64,000 bases of DNA from assembly GCA_965371665.1 (NCBI GenBank), contig CBDUZI010000002.1:1-64000 (forward strand), read 5' to 3'. The notes under the pieces were generated by a model. The model was given only the letters and a program-made list of their open reading frames with translations. It searched no databases and was not told where the DNA came from. The DNA is from JAUVAV01 sp965371665. Its GTDB lineage: Bacteria > Oederibacteriota > JAAXVQ01 > JAUVAV01. The translations under genes were made by a program, and so were the position numbers. Below, one piece after another: positions 26,820 to 34,620 of the stretch (positions are counted from its first letter, which is position 1; every line of letters begins with the position of its first letter).

Positions 26820-29315
26820 TTAATGTTTCTTTTCAAGCAGATCCAGATTATCGCGCGCGGCTTGCAAATCCGGTGACTGCTCCAGGGCCAGGGTGAAGCA
26901 TCTCCGGGCGTCGGCATAACGCGCGTGCTGCAGATACTGCACACCGAGATTATTATAGGCCGCCGGAGTAAGCCAGCCCAGTTCATCCGCCTGGCTATAC
27001 ATTTTGAACGCTTCTTCCGGGCGATTCATTTTGAGGTATAACCATCCCAGGTTTTCATAAGTATCTTTCCATTCCGGCGCTAATTCTATCATGCGCATCC
27101 ATCCTGCCAGCGCGTCGTTTATCCGGCCCTGCCGGATAGCTATGCCGGCCTTTCTATAATGGCCAATCACTTTATCCACCACGTCAGGATCATAGGTAAA
27201 AAGCGGACGGCCGCGTTTAACCGGCCGGTCCATCCGGGGTTCTGAAACCACTGCATATAGCACCTGCTGTCCGTAGATCACGACCCGTTTAAGATAACGG
27301 CATGAAAGCTCGCGCCAGCGCTCCAGGGCGGCCTGATTCCAGCGAAAAGTTTCATAACCGCGGGTCCGCACCGCCTCCCCGGAGTGAATAAAAATATGGG
27401 TGTATCCCTGTTTATTCAGGCTCTGCCAGACCTCTTGGGCGCTGGAGGAGCCGGCTAATAGTTCTATAAGGGGATTATGATCAAAAACCGTAGACGCCGT
27501 AACCGGACGCTGGAAATAAAAAGAACGGGTTTCCCCCCAGGCCAGAATCCGCGCGTTCTGCGGTAAGCGGTTTATAGCCCGGGCCATAGGCGCATAGCTG
27601 TTCATTAGCTTCCGGTCAAGATAGGCGGCACGGCTTTCCAGCCCAAGTGCCGAACCGATCGGATCCCAGTTGGAAATACCTATAAACATGGTATTAGCCC
27701 ATCCCCATCCCAGGAAAACCAGTATTGCCCAGCGGGAAATGATGGCCGGAACTTTATGCCATTGTTCCCAGCGGTCCAAAGCATATGTGCCGAGAATTGC
27801 CAGCAGGGGAAGGCTGGGAATATAAAAACGCGAAATCTGGGTTCGGTTGGCCCAGATCAAGGCCGAAAAAATCACGGTCAGGAGAACAGCCCCCAGCGCG
27901 GGAGGCCCTCGCCGCCAGTATCCAACCAGGAGTAAAATGCCGGGGAAAAGCATTAAAAAAACCGGGCCCACGTAAGAATAACTGGTGGGCATTCTAAAAG
28001 TCATATCCCACGGCAACCGGAAAAATTGCACCATTGTACGATGTCCATATTCGCGGATCTGTCCCATGGCCTGTTGCATTTTTTCCGGAACTACGTATTT
28101 GCTGGGAATATAATTATATAGAAATGGATATATGGGATTATTGGTAAAAATAATATTTTTAATCACCCACGGCATCATCAGGATCGCGGCTCCCAGGCTG
28201 ATCCGGACCAGGGCGCTGGTCAGGCTTTTCCACCCCTGCCGGCGCATCATGAACAAAACCACCAGCACCCCCGGCATTAGCATAAACGCCGTAGTATATT
28301 TCCCGGCCAGGGCGGCGCCGGTCAGCAACCCGGCCATTATCTGCTGGTTTTTACCCCCTTCCTGTTTTAAAGCATTGGCCAATATCGCGTGAAAAGCCAG
28401 GACTGCGAAAAAGGCTGAACCAACATCTACGCCGGCTTCCTGCATATTTATTATCACAATCGGGGTAGTCCAGAAAAGACCGGCCGCCCACAGACCGGTC
28501 CGGCGTCCGAACCAGCGGCGGCCCAGGGAAAAAGTGGTTAATCCCGCCAATATGCCCAGCAAAGCATGCAGCATCCGGCAGAGCCGCTCATCACTCAGCA
28601 TCAAAGCCCCGGTGTACAGCATATGGATTCCCATGGGCAGATTGGAATAAAAATTAGTCGGAATAGGATGGATACGGCCGGCCTGGATCCACTGCGACGG
28701 AACGGCCAAATGATAAACCAGGGAGTCGAAAAATATTTCCGGCGTAATTATTGTCATGCCCACCAGCAGGAAGAATCCCACCACCAGGATTAATAATATT
28801 TTGTCGGACCAGGCCCCGGTTCCCAGCAGCCAGCCGGAACCGGGACGAAGCCGCGCCCGGCGCTTCCAGGTTATCCAGGTTCCGGCTCCGGTTAAAAAAG
28901 TAAATACTACGGCAAAAAGCGTGGGATTATATAATCCGGCAACGCCGAATAAAAAAACCAGGAGCGAGATAAGGGCTAACCCCAGTCCCAGGGAGTATAG
29001 CATCTCGTCCAGTCGCGTCCGCGCAGCGGGAAATATTTTTTCCAGCAGGATTCTTCCCCAGCCGTGCGCCGACAGCATGAAGGCGATAAGCAAAAGCAGG
29101 TTTTTTAAGGTTGAAAGCCAGTGCGGGAAAAAGACCTGCGGTTCAAAAGGGGCAAACCGATCCAGCTTGAACAGGAGCAGAAAAATTTCCGGAGACCATT
29201 TAAAGTGAATCAGGGTTTGCCAGGACAACAGGCTGAGCCAACCGGCCAAAATTATTACTGCCAGGCCGGCCTGCCAGGTTTTGGTTAATCCTGAGCCCGG
29301 AAGGTTGCGCGCCAC
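26820..29315 (-). CDS. ArnT/PMT-like membrane glycosyltransferase with TPR tail
   Basis: This 831-residue protein begins with a multi-pass membrane region (roughly residues 15-540). It has the GT-C layout: an early acidic loop ITPEIFFDSLVYHLAVPSQW and a hydrophobic helical core. The ArnT/PMT family transfers sugar from polyprenyl phosphate carriers to lipids or proteins. The last 160 residues contain TPR repeats (AGWMRMIELAPEWKDTYENLGWLYLKMNRPEEAFKMYSQ, ARRCFTLALEQSPDLQAARDN), likely a protein-interaction tail. The start is GTG with AGGA upstream. The catalytic assignment is by fold only. The neighbouring GT2 gene could supply the lipid-linked donor. Confidence 0.8.
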   Translation of the reverse strand: MARNLPGSGLTKTWQAGLAVIILAGWLSLLSWQTLIHFKWSPEIFLLLFKLDRFAPFEPQVFFPHWLSTLKNLLLLIAFMLSAHGWGRILLEKIFPAARTRLDEMLYSLGLGLALISLLVFLFGVAGLYNPTLFAVVFTFLTGAGTWITWKRRARLRPGSGWLLGTGAWSDKILLILVVGFFLLVGMTIITPEIFFDSLVYHLAVPSQWIQAGRIHPIPTNFYSNLPMGIHMLYTGALMLSDERLCRMLHALLGILAGLTTFSLGRRWFGRRTGLWAAGLFWTTPIVIINMQEAGVDVGSAFFAVLAFHAILANALKQEGGKNQQIMAGLLTGAALAGKYTTAFMLMPGVLVVLFMMRRQGWKSLTSALVRISLGAAILMMPWVIKNIIFTNNPIYPFLYNYIPSKYVVPEKMQQAMGQIREYGHRTMVQFFRLPWDMTFRMPTSYSYVGPVFLMLFPGILLLVGYWRRGPPALGAVLLTVIFSALIWANRTQISRFYIPSLPLLAILGTYALDRWEQWHKVPAIISRWAILVFLGWGWANTMFIGISNWDPIGSALGLESRAAYLDRKLMNSYAPMARAINRLPQNARILAWGETRSFYFQRPVTASTVFDHNPLIELLAGSSSAQEVWQSLNKQGYTHIFIHSGEAVRTRGYETFRWNQAALERWRELSCRYLKRVVIYGQQVLYAVVSEPRMDRPVKRGRPLFTYDPDVVDKVIGHYRKAGIAIRQGRINDALAGWMRMIELAPEWKDTYENLGWLYLKMNRPEEAFKMYSQADELGWLTPAAYNNLGVQYLQHARYADARRCFTLALEQSPDLQAARDNLDLLEKKH

Positions 29316-29331
29316 CGGATCCTGCCTCGGC

Positions 29332-30036
29332 TTAAACGCTCAGCGCGGAACGGGCCGCAGACAGCAAGGAGAGAAATAATTCACACCCATCCGTAGATCC
29401 CATTCCCTGCTCCATGCAGCGTTCCGGATGAGGCATCATGCCCAGGACATTACCGCGGGCATTGCAAATTCCGGCAATGTTTTCCAGCGAACCATTGGGA
29501 TTGGAATCCGGAGAAGTCTGACCCTGGGCAGTGCTATACCGGAAAACTATACGCTGCTCAGCTTTCAGCTGCGTCAGGGTCTGACGATCACAATAATAAT
29601 TTCCCTCGCCATGCGCGATGGGGATCCGTAATATTCGTCCCAGGGGTATGCGGCGTGTAAAAGGCGTGAGGTTGGAGTCCACCCGGAGATGGACATACTT
29701 GCAAATAAAAGTCAGGCCGCGATTCCGCCGCATGACGCCGGGGAGCAACCCAGCTTCCAGCAAAATCTGGAACCCGTTGCAAATGCCGATCACTGCTCCT
29801 CCGCGCTCCGCCTGCCGGCGCACCATGTCCATAACCGGAGAGAACCGGGCTATGGCCCCGGTCCGCAGATAATCACCGTAGGAAAATCCTCCGGGAAGAA
29901 TCAAGCAGTCTACCTTGGGAAACCTATCGGCAGCATACCAAATAAACTGAACCGGCTGCCGAAGAACTTTTTGGATAACGTGAAAGCAGTCATGGTCGCA
30001 ATTGCTGCCTGGAAAAACTACCACCCCAAATTTCAT
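29332..30036 (-). CDS. purQ: Phosphoribosylformylglycinamidine synthase, glutaminase subunit
   Basis: This 234-residue class I amidotransferase supplies ammonia to PurL. The fold opens with FGVVVFPGSNCDHDC, followed by LILPGGFSYGDYLRTGAIA. The nucleophile motif is VIGICNGFQILLEAGLLPG, and the catalytic His-Glu lies in MMPHPERCMEQ. Length is normal. purS lies 29 bases upstream on the same strand, giving the usual S-Q order, but purL is 4.6 kb away beyond three unrelated membrane-glycan genes. Confidence 0.96.
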   Translation of the reverse strand: MKFGVVVFPGSNCDHDCFHVIQKVLRQPVQFIWYAADRFPKVDCLILPGGFSYGDYLRTGAIARFSPVMDMVRRQAERGGAVIGICNGFQILLEAGLLPGVMRRNRGLTFICKYVHLRVDSNLTPFTRRIPLGRILRIPIAHGEGNYYCDRQTLTQLKAEQRIVFRYSTAQGQTSPDSNPNGSLENIAGICNARGNVLGMMPHPERCMEQGMGSTDGCELFLSLLSAARSALSV

Positions 30037-30065
30037 CCGGTCTCCTTCTCTTCCATATCTTGGTA

Positions 30066-30365
30066 TTATGCGCGACCGGATACTCGCCGGCTGCCCGGCT
30101 CCAGAGGAGCCTTGAAATGATAACGTTCAATCACCGGATTAGCCAGCAGCTTATCGCACATTTGTTTGACTTGTTTTTCCAATTGCGGACGTGTCAGCGA
30201 TCCCTGAAAAGTCAACTGGAAGTACTTGCCTAAACGGACATCATTTAAGCTCTCATATCCCATGGAATTTAAGGCCTGCTGTACAGTGGACCCCTGCGGA
30301 TCCAGCACGCTGGGTTTCAAAGTAATAAAAACTTCAACCATCCAATCCGGTTTTTTATCAGACAT
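30066..30365 (-). CDS. purS: Phosphoribosylformylglycinamidine synthase subunit PurS
   Basis: This 99-residue protein is PurS, the small structural subunit that bridges PurL and PurQ. WMVEVFITLKPSVLDPQGSTVQQALNSMGYESLNDVRLGKYFQLTF is the canonical core. It is about 15 residues longer than the commonest PurS, with a basic C-terminal tail (LEPGSRRVSGRA). It is encoded just before purQ. Confidence 0.93.
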   Translation of the reverse strand: MSDKKPDWMVEVFITLKPSVLDPQGSTVQQALNSMGYESLNDVRLGKYFQLTFQGSLTRPQLEKQVKQMCDKLLANPVIERYHFKAPLEPGSRRVSGRA

Positions 30366-30413
30366 GAAATTCCTCCCTTAATCGGCCCAAGACATGGTTA
30401 GTTTTTGTTTTGC

Positions 30414-30569
30414 TGGAAGTCTGTCGAACTTTAGTCATCCCCCCCCTTTTGTAAAGGGGGCAGGGGGGATTTAATCAATAAAACGCCCGCTTTCATATAC
30501 AAATCCCCCTCAATCCCCCTTTTCCAAAGGGGGAAGCAGGCAAAACCGACTAAATGCTCAAGCTCCTAG
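30414..30569. repeat. Type B palindrome fused to a CTAGGAGCTTGAGCA end
   Basis: The core (30433-30536) repeats the CCCCCTTTTGTAAAGGGGG arms and GGGGGATTTAATCAATAAAA interior of the carA-carB element. Its right end, 30542-30569, is an exact copy of the 28-base end of the 25.7-kb MITE, with AAAACCGACTAAATGCTCAA first. That end runs into purB and supplies its last codons. Confidence 0.75.
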
Positions 30570-31862
30570 ACTAATCCCCAACCTGCGGTAAATCCCGTCA
30601 ATATGCCGGGTATGATATTTAAGGTCAAAACACTCCTTAATATCTTCCGCGGAAAATAAAACCTTCAGCTTAGCATCCTCACTTACCAGCTTTTTGAAAT
30701 CCGTACGCTGCTCCCAGGCCCGCATGGCCAATTCCTGGACCTTCCGATAAGCCTGATCGCGGGACATCCCCTTTTTTACCAGAGTTAGCAAGACCTGCTG
30801 GGAATGGACTAACCCGTAGGTCATATCCAGGTTACGTTTCATTTTTTCCGGGTAAACTACCAGGTTTTGGATCACTTGAACCGTCAGACTCAGCTGATAC
30901 TCCACCGTGGCCGTAGCGTCCGGTAGAATTATACGCTCTACCGAGGAATGGGAAATATCTCTTTCATGCCACAAGGCCATGTTTTCCAGGGCCGCAGCAG
31001 CATAGCCCCGTACCAGGCGCGCCAGGCCGCTAATTCTTTCGCAAAGTATCGGATTGCGTTTGTGAGGCATGGCCGATGAACCCTTTTGCCCCTTGGCAAA
31101 AAACTCTTCCACTTCACGGACCTCGGTCCGGTGGAGGTGGCGGATCTCAACCGAGATATTTTCCAGAGTGCCCGCTATCTGGGCTAAGGCGCAAAGAAAT
31201 TCCGCATGACGATCCCGGCTGACGATTTGCGTAGCCGGCACTTCCGGAATCAGCTTTAACCCCCGGCAAACCCGGGTCTCTATACGGGGGTCCTGATTGG
31301 CATAGGTCCCGACGGCGCCCGAAAGCTTGCCGACTTCCACGACGCTCCGCGCCCGGCTAAAGCGTTCCTGCTGACGGCGGAGTTCCATCAGGAAAACCGC
31401 CATTTTCAATCCCAGGGTAATAGGTTCAGCATGCACGCCGTGAGATCGTCCTGCCATAATGGTCTGGCGATGCCGTTTTGTCTGCCGCAGCAGGGCCTGA
31501 TCAAGTTTTTTAAGCTGGGCTTGAATCAGATCCGAGGCTTCCCGCAAGCGCAGGGATTGGGCCGTGTCTACTACATCGGTAGAAGTCAAACCGAAATGAA
31601 GATAACGTCCCTCCGGGCCGATGGATTCAGCCGTAGAAGAAACAAAGGCAATTATATCATGATTGGTTTCCCGCTCTATTTCAGCGGCCCGGCCGGGATT
31701 CACGCGGACCCGGCTCTTGATTTTCTGATAAGCTGATTTAGGTATAATCCCCAGGGCGGCTTGCGCTTCGGCTACCGCCACTTCGACTCGCAGCCAGGTT
31801 TCCAGCTTATGCTTTTCCGACCAGATATATTGCATGGGCTTAGATGTATAGCGTTCAATCAT
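30558..31862 (-). CDS. purB: Adenylosuccinate lyase
   Basis: This 434-residue member of the fumarase/aspartase superfamily cleaves SAICAR and adenylosuccinate in purine synthesis. MIERYTSKPMQYIWSEKHK is the family start, and ETNHDIIAFVSSTAE and HFGLTSTDVVDTAQSLRLRE supply active-site residues. The signature loop GSSAMPHKRNPI is intact. Length is typical. The last codons (SLGA and stop) lie inside the CTAGGAGCTTGAGCA repeat end, so the repeat set the natural C-terminus. It heads the purB-purS-purQ set. Confidence 0.96.
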   Translation of the reverse strand: MIERYTSKPMQYIWSEKHKLETWLRVEVAVAEAQAALGIIPKSAYQKIKSRVRVNPGRAAEIERETNHDIIAFVSSTAESIGPEGRYLHFGLTSTDVVDTAQSLRLREASDLIQAQLKKLDQALLRQTKRHRQTIMAGRSHGVHAEPITLGLKMAVFLMELRRQQERFSRARSVVEVGKLSGAVGTYANQDPRIETRVCRGLKLIPEVPATQIVSRDRHAEFLCALAQIAGTLENISVEIRHLHRTEVREVEEFFAKGQKGSSAMPHKRNPILCERISGLARLVRGYAAAALENMALWHERDISHSSVERIILPDATATVEYQLSLTVQVIQNLVVYPEKMKRNLDMTYGLVHSQQVLLTLVKKGMSRDQAYRKVQELAMRAWEQRTDFKKLVSEDAKLKVLFSAEDIKECFDLKYHTRHIDGIYRRLGISLGA

Positions 31863-31891
31863 TATTCTATCAACTTCCTCTCAAATGAGCT

Positions 31892-32001
31892 GTCATTCCG
31901 GCGAAAGCCGGAATCCAGGAAATCATTGTAATATAAGCAGTATGCGTCCTGGATCCCGGCCTGTCCTGGATGGTTTTGTCCAGGGATCAAGTCCGGGATG
32001 A
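31892..32001. repeat. GTCATTCC palindromic element upstream of purB
   Basis: Arms GTCATTCCGGCGAAAGCCGG and CCGGGATGAC enclose CCTGGATGG/CCAGGG hairpin parts. The right flank CTTAAAAAGCTATTATGACA closely matches that of the 43.8-kb copy (CTTAAAAAACTATTATGACA). Confidence 0.7.
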
Positions 32002-32083
32002 CAACCTTAAAAAGCTATTATGACACAGACTATTCCCAAAGAGAATTACCAGTCATTAATCTTTCCCTCTCAAAGCCGCCCTA

Positions 32084-33121
32084 CTATAACGAAAAACCCC
32101 CGCCCGGGTCAAGGTCTTTTCCTAGCTTCTTCCACCCCGGAGAGAGCCAAATTTTTCGCTCCCGATCCACGATGAGGCATTCACTACCGGGAATGGATAA
32201 TACCAGGCTAAGGGCTTCTTCCGGCGGGAAATGCATAAGGACCGAGGCGGGTAAATCAATCTTGGTATCTTCCGGGAGCAATATGACAGCCGACATGCTG
32301 TAATTTTGCGGACCGCCGGTCCGGGAATCCAAAATCGGATGGTACCGCCGGCCTTGCTTGATAAAATACCGCTGATAATCGCCGGCCTGCAAAATCTTCC
32401 CCTTCATCCAGGGAATCTTCCCCAGAAAACCTTTAGAATCGCGAGGATTCTGTATAGAAACCTGCCAGTACCCGCCTTCCGGCTTAAAACCGATTACCGC
32501 AACATTCCCTCCAATATCAACCCGGGCGGCTTGGATCTGGAATGTTTTTAAAAGCGCCCGCACCCGGTTTAAAGCATGGCTTATAAGCAGGTCATCCAGG
32601 TCGATTTGGACTCCTGACCGCTTAAACACTACTTTTTTCGCCTTTTGGTCAAGTGCTATGTATTTATAATTAACCACGGATTTGATCTGATCCAGGCGCA
32701 GGAAATTGGGAACCCGGTAATCGCCTTGTCCGAAACCATATTGCCATTTAAAAGCGGCAATAGTAATATCATAAGCACCACGGGTTTTTTCCGATATCCT
32801 TTCTGACCATTGCAGTACCTCTATTGCCTCTTCGCTTACGGCTATTGGTTTTATAGCCGCGAACTGGTTGAGCTGATTTATTACGCTTCCCTGCCGGTAG
32901 GCGGAAAAAACATTCTCGATCCGGTCTATTTCCGCAACTCCCGCCTGGATGGCCTTGGCACAGATCGTAACGTTCCGGGCCCAAACGGTCAGGCTTACGG
33001 TTGCTTCAAGTTTTTTCACTGTATGGGTAAGTTTTACCGGCTCAGCCGCTGGCGTCACAGCGCCCTGGGCAAATACCGGGCACCAAGCCCCTAATAATAA
33101 AATCAGTATGAGTCTTTTCAT
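32084..33121 (-). CDS. Divergent ApbE-like FAD:protein FMN transferase, possibly inactive
   Basis: This 345-residue protein has a cleavable N-terminal signal (MKRLILILLLGAWCPVFAQG) and ApbE-family layout: ENVFSAYRQGSVINQLNQ, GAYDITIAAFKWQYGFG, AARVDIGGNVAVIG and HPILDSRTGGP. ApbE attaches FMN covalently to periplasmic or membrane redox proteins. Two functional motifs look wrong: the usual DLGGIAKGYAVD reads DLDDLLISHALN, and the metal-binding ADALAT region reads IDLPASVLM. It may bind flavin without transferring it, or act on something else. It lies alone between palindromic repeats; no flavinylated target is encoded nearby. Confidence 0.78.
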   Translation of the reverse strand: MKRLILILLLGAWCPVFAQGAVTPAAEPVKLTHTVKKLEATVSLTVWARNVTICAKAIQAGVAEIDRIENVFSAYRQGSVINQLNQFAAIKPIAVSEEAIEVLQWSERISEKTRGAYDITIAAFKWQYGFGQGDYRVPNFLRLDQIKSVVNYKYIALDQKAKKVVFKRSGVQIDLDDLLISHALNRVRALLKTFQIQAARVDIGGNVAVIGFKPEGGYWQVSIQNPRDSKGFLGKIPWMKGKILQAGDYQRYFIKQGRRYHPILDSRTGGPQNYSMSAVILLPEDTKIDLPASVLMHFPPEEALSLVLSIPGSECLIVDRERKIWLSPGWKKLGKDLDPGGGFSL

Positions 33122-33161
33122 GCTTTATAAAATCTCCCTGTTGTGAATCTCAGATTAACTG

Positions 33162-33306
33162 GTTTCTGTTGCGGAAATGCGGTTTTAGTCTTTTGTCATT
33201 CCGAGGGAGCGCAGCGACCAAGGAATCTCCTTGAGAACTAGGGGTGTTAGTGATTCCTCGCTAACGCTTGGAATGACAAAGTGTGGTCTTTCCGCAACAG
33301 ATACTA
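33162..33306. repeat. MITE-like element, GTTGCGGAAA family
   Basis: TCTGTTGCGGAAA (33165-33177) and TTTCCGCAACAGA (33289-33301) are perfect 13-base inverted ends. They enclose GTCATTCCGAGGG...TTGGAATGAC arms (33195-33277). The gap 33307-33421 beyond it shows nothing else. Confidence 0.8.
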
Positions 33307-33421
33307 TATAACATAAAAAACCGTGGATAACATCCACAAATTTAAACTCTTTGACAGACGGGCAGTGGTATCGTTGCAGTTTTCATTAATTAGAGAATTT
33401 TAGTCAATTTATTGTGGGAAC

Positions 33422-34618
33422 CTACAGAGGTACTCCATCGGTCCTGGGGGAAGGTACTGTGAAAATCTCAGCCAAGCAACTGCCCGCACTGGATTCATCG
33501 GAAAGCCTCACGACTTTAATTAATTGCCTCCGAATCTCACTGGCTGTAGCCCCGAGATCAACGGTCGCAAACCGTATTTCATGCCCTTGAATCACCACAG
33601 ACTCATCCATCATCGCGTGTATCGATGGGTGCAAAAGAAGTCCCGCTGCATGAGCCGCAAGCGGATCGCCTTTACCTTCCTGAGATCGCAAGTAGGCATA
33701 TATTTGATAAACATACCCGCTGCGTAATGATTCTTCTCTGTACCATCCCCGCGTAACGATCGAAGTAAACTTAGTGTCAATGACAATTCGCCGACCAGTA
33801 CGCTGATGGTCAAGAACAACATCGGTACGCATTGACGGCAAAATTTTATCGATCCCAGATGTCTTATGTTCTATCAGCCAGCCGATCGCCTTCCCTGCAT
33901 CGATACACCATCCAAAGTCCGATAGAACAACATCGTAAAAACCAGCAACAGCTTTTTCGTAAAGGCGTCTAACCCATGTAATTTCTCTGTCTGGCAGAGC
34001 AAGAAGTTTGGTGCCGGTTGTTTCTGTTGGAAGTGCCAAGTCAAAAGCAAGCTGCGCCGCTGCCACCATTTGTTGGTCATCGGCATCATGACGCCCAAAA
34101 CGGTCAGCAGACACTTCAGCGCGGATGGGTTTTTCTCCTGTGACGCCCATCTGCTTTAAGCTACCGGCAAGAGCTCGGCATCGGTGTGCAAGGTCTAAAC
34201 GTCCAACTATTTTGGCGATAACATCAAGCGCTGCTCGAACGAAGCGATTGCGTGATGTATTAACTGTGAGATCTTCAAATTGGCAAGCGACCATCCCTCG
34301 CGCAAGAAGCTGATGACGCTCTGTTTTTAGAAAATCTATACGGCCACGGACCCGGCTAAGCACATTCCTTTTAGATTGGTATCCGAAACTCAAGTTGCGC
34401 TTCAGACGACGTTCGACTAATTGCACAAGAATCTCTGCTACTAAATCTGGAATGTCGTCGGGATTTTCCTCTACAGCGATTTTTTTTCGCCCAAGTTGTC
34501 GAAAGAGATCCGAAGCATAGAGCATCAAAAGCCATAGGTTGCGAACAGGTATCCGGCCGACATGACCACTCTCTAGAGGTGTTTCCAAGCTTATCGCGGA
34601 TGCCTCTATAGTAGTCAC
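33422..34618 (-). CDS. mcrC: McrC-type nuclease subunit of a McrBC system
   Basis: This 398-residue protein is a McrC homologue, which partners McrB to cut DNA carrying modified cytosines. IPVRNLWLLMLYASDL and LVERRLKRNLSFGYQSKRNVLSRVRGRIDF are the family N-terminal signatures. The PD-(D/E)xK nuclease site is visible: RTDVVLDH (about residue 264) then IVIDTKF (about 280), giving D...D-x-K. YQIYAYLRSQ, the C-terminal nuclease helix, follows. The start is two bases after the McrB stop, so they are coupled. It is the last gene of a three-gene operon with the DUF4062-ATPase. Confidence 0.9.
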   Translation of the reverse strand: MTTIEASAISLETPLESGHVGRIPVRNLWLLMLYASDLFRQLGRKKIAVEENPDDIPDLVAEILVQLVERRLKRNLSFGYQSKRNVLSRVRGRIDFLKTERHQLLARGMVACQFEDLTVNTSRNRFVRAALDVIAKIVGRLDLAHRCRALAGSLKQMGVTGEKPIRAEVSADRFGRHDADDQQMVAAAQLAFDLALPTETTGTKLLALPDREITWVRRLYEKAVAGFYDVVLSDFGWCIDAGKAIGWLIEHKTSGIDKILPSMRTDVVLDHQRTGRRIVIDTKFTSIVTRGWYREESLRSGYVYQIYAYLRSQEGKGDPLAAHAAGLLLHPSIHAMMDESVVIQGHEIRFATVDLGATASEIRRQLIKVVRLSDESSAGSCLAEIFTVPSPRTDGVPL

Positions 34619-34620
34619 TA

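Noticed and set aside
26792..26986. 65-codon N-terminal extension of the TauE-like gene
   Set aside because: It overlaps the real tail of the ArnT-like gene and has no homology to the family.
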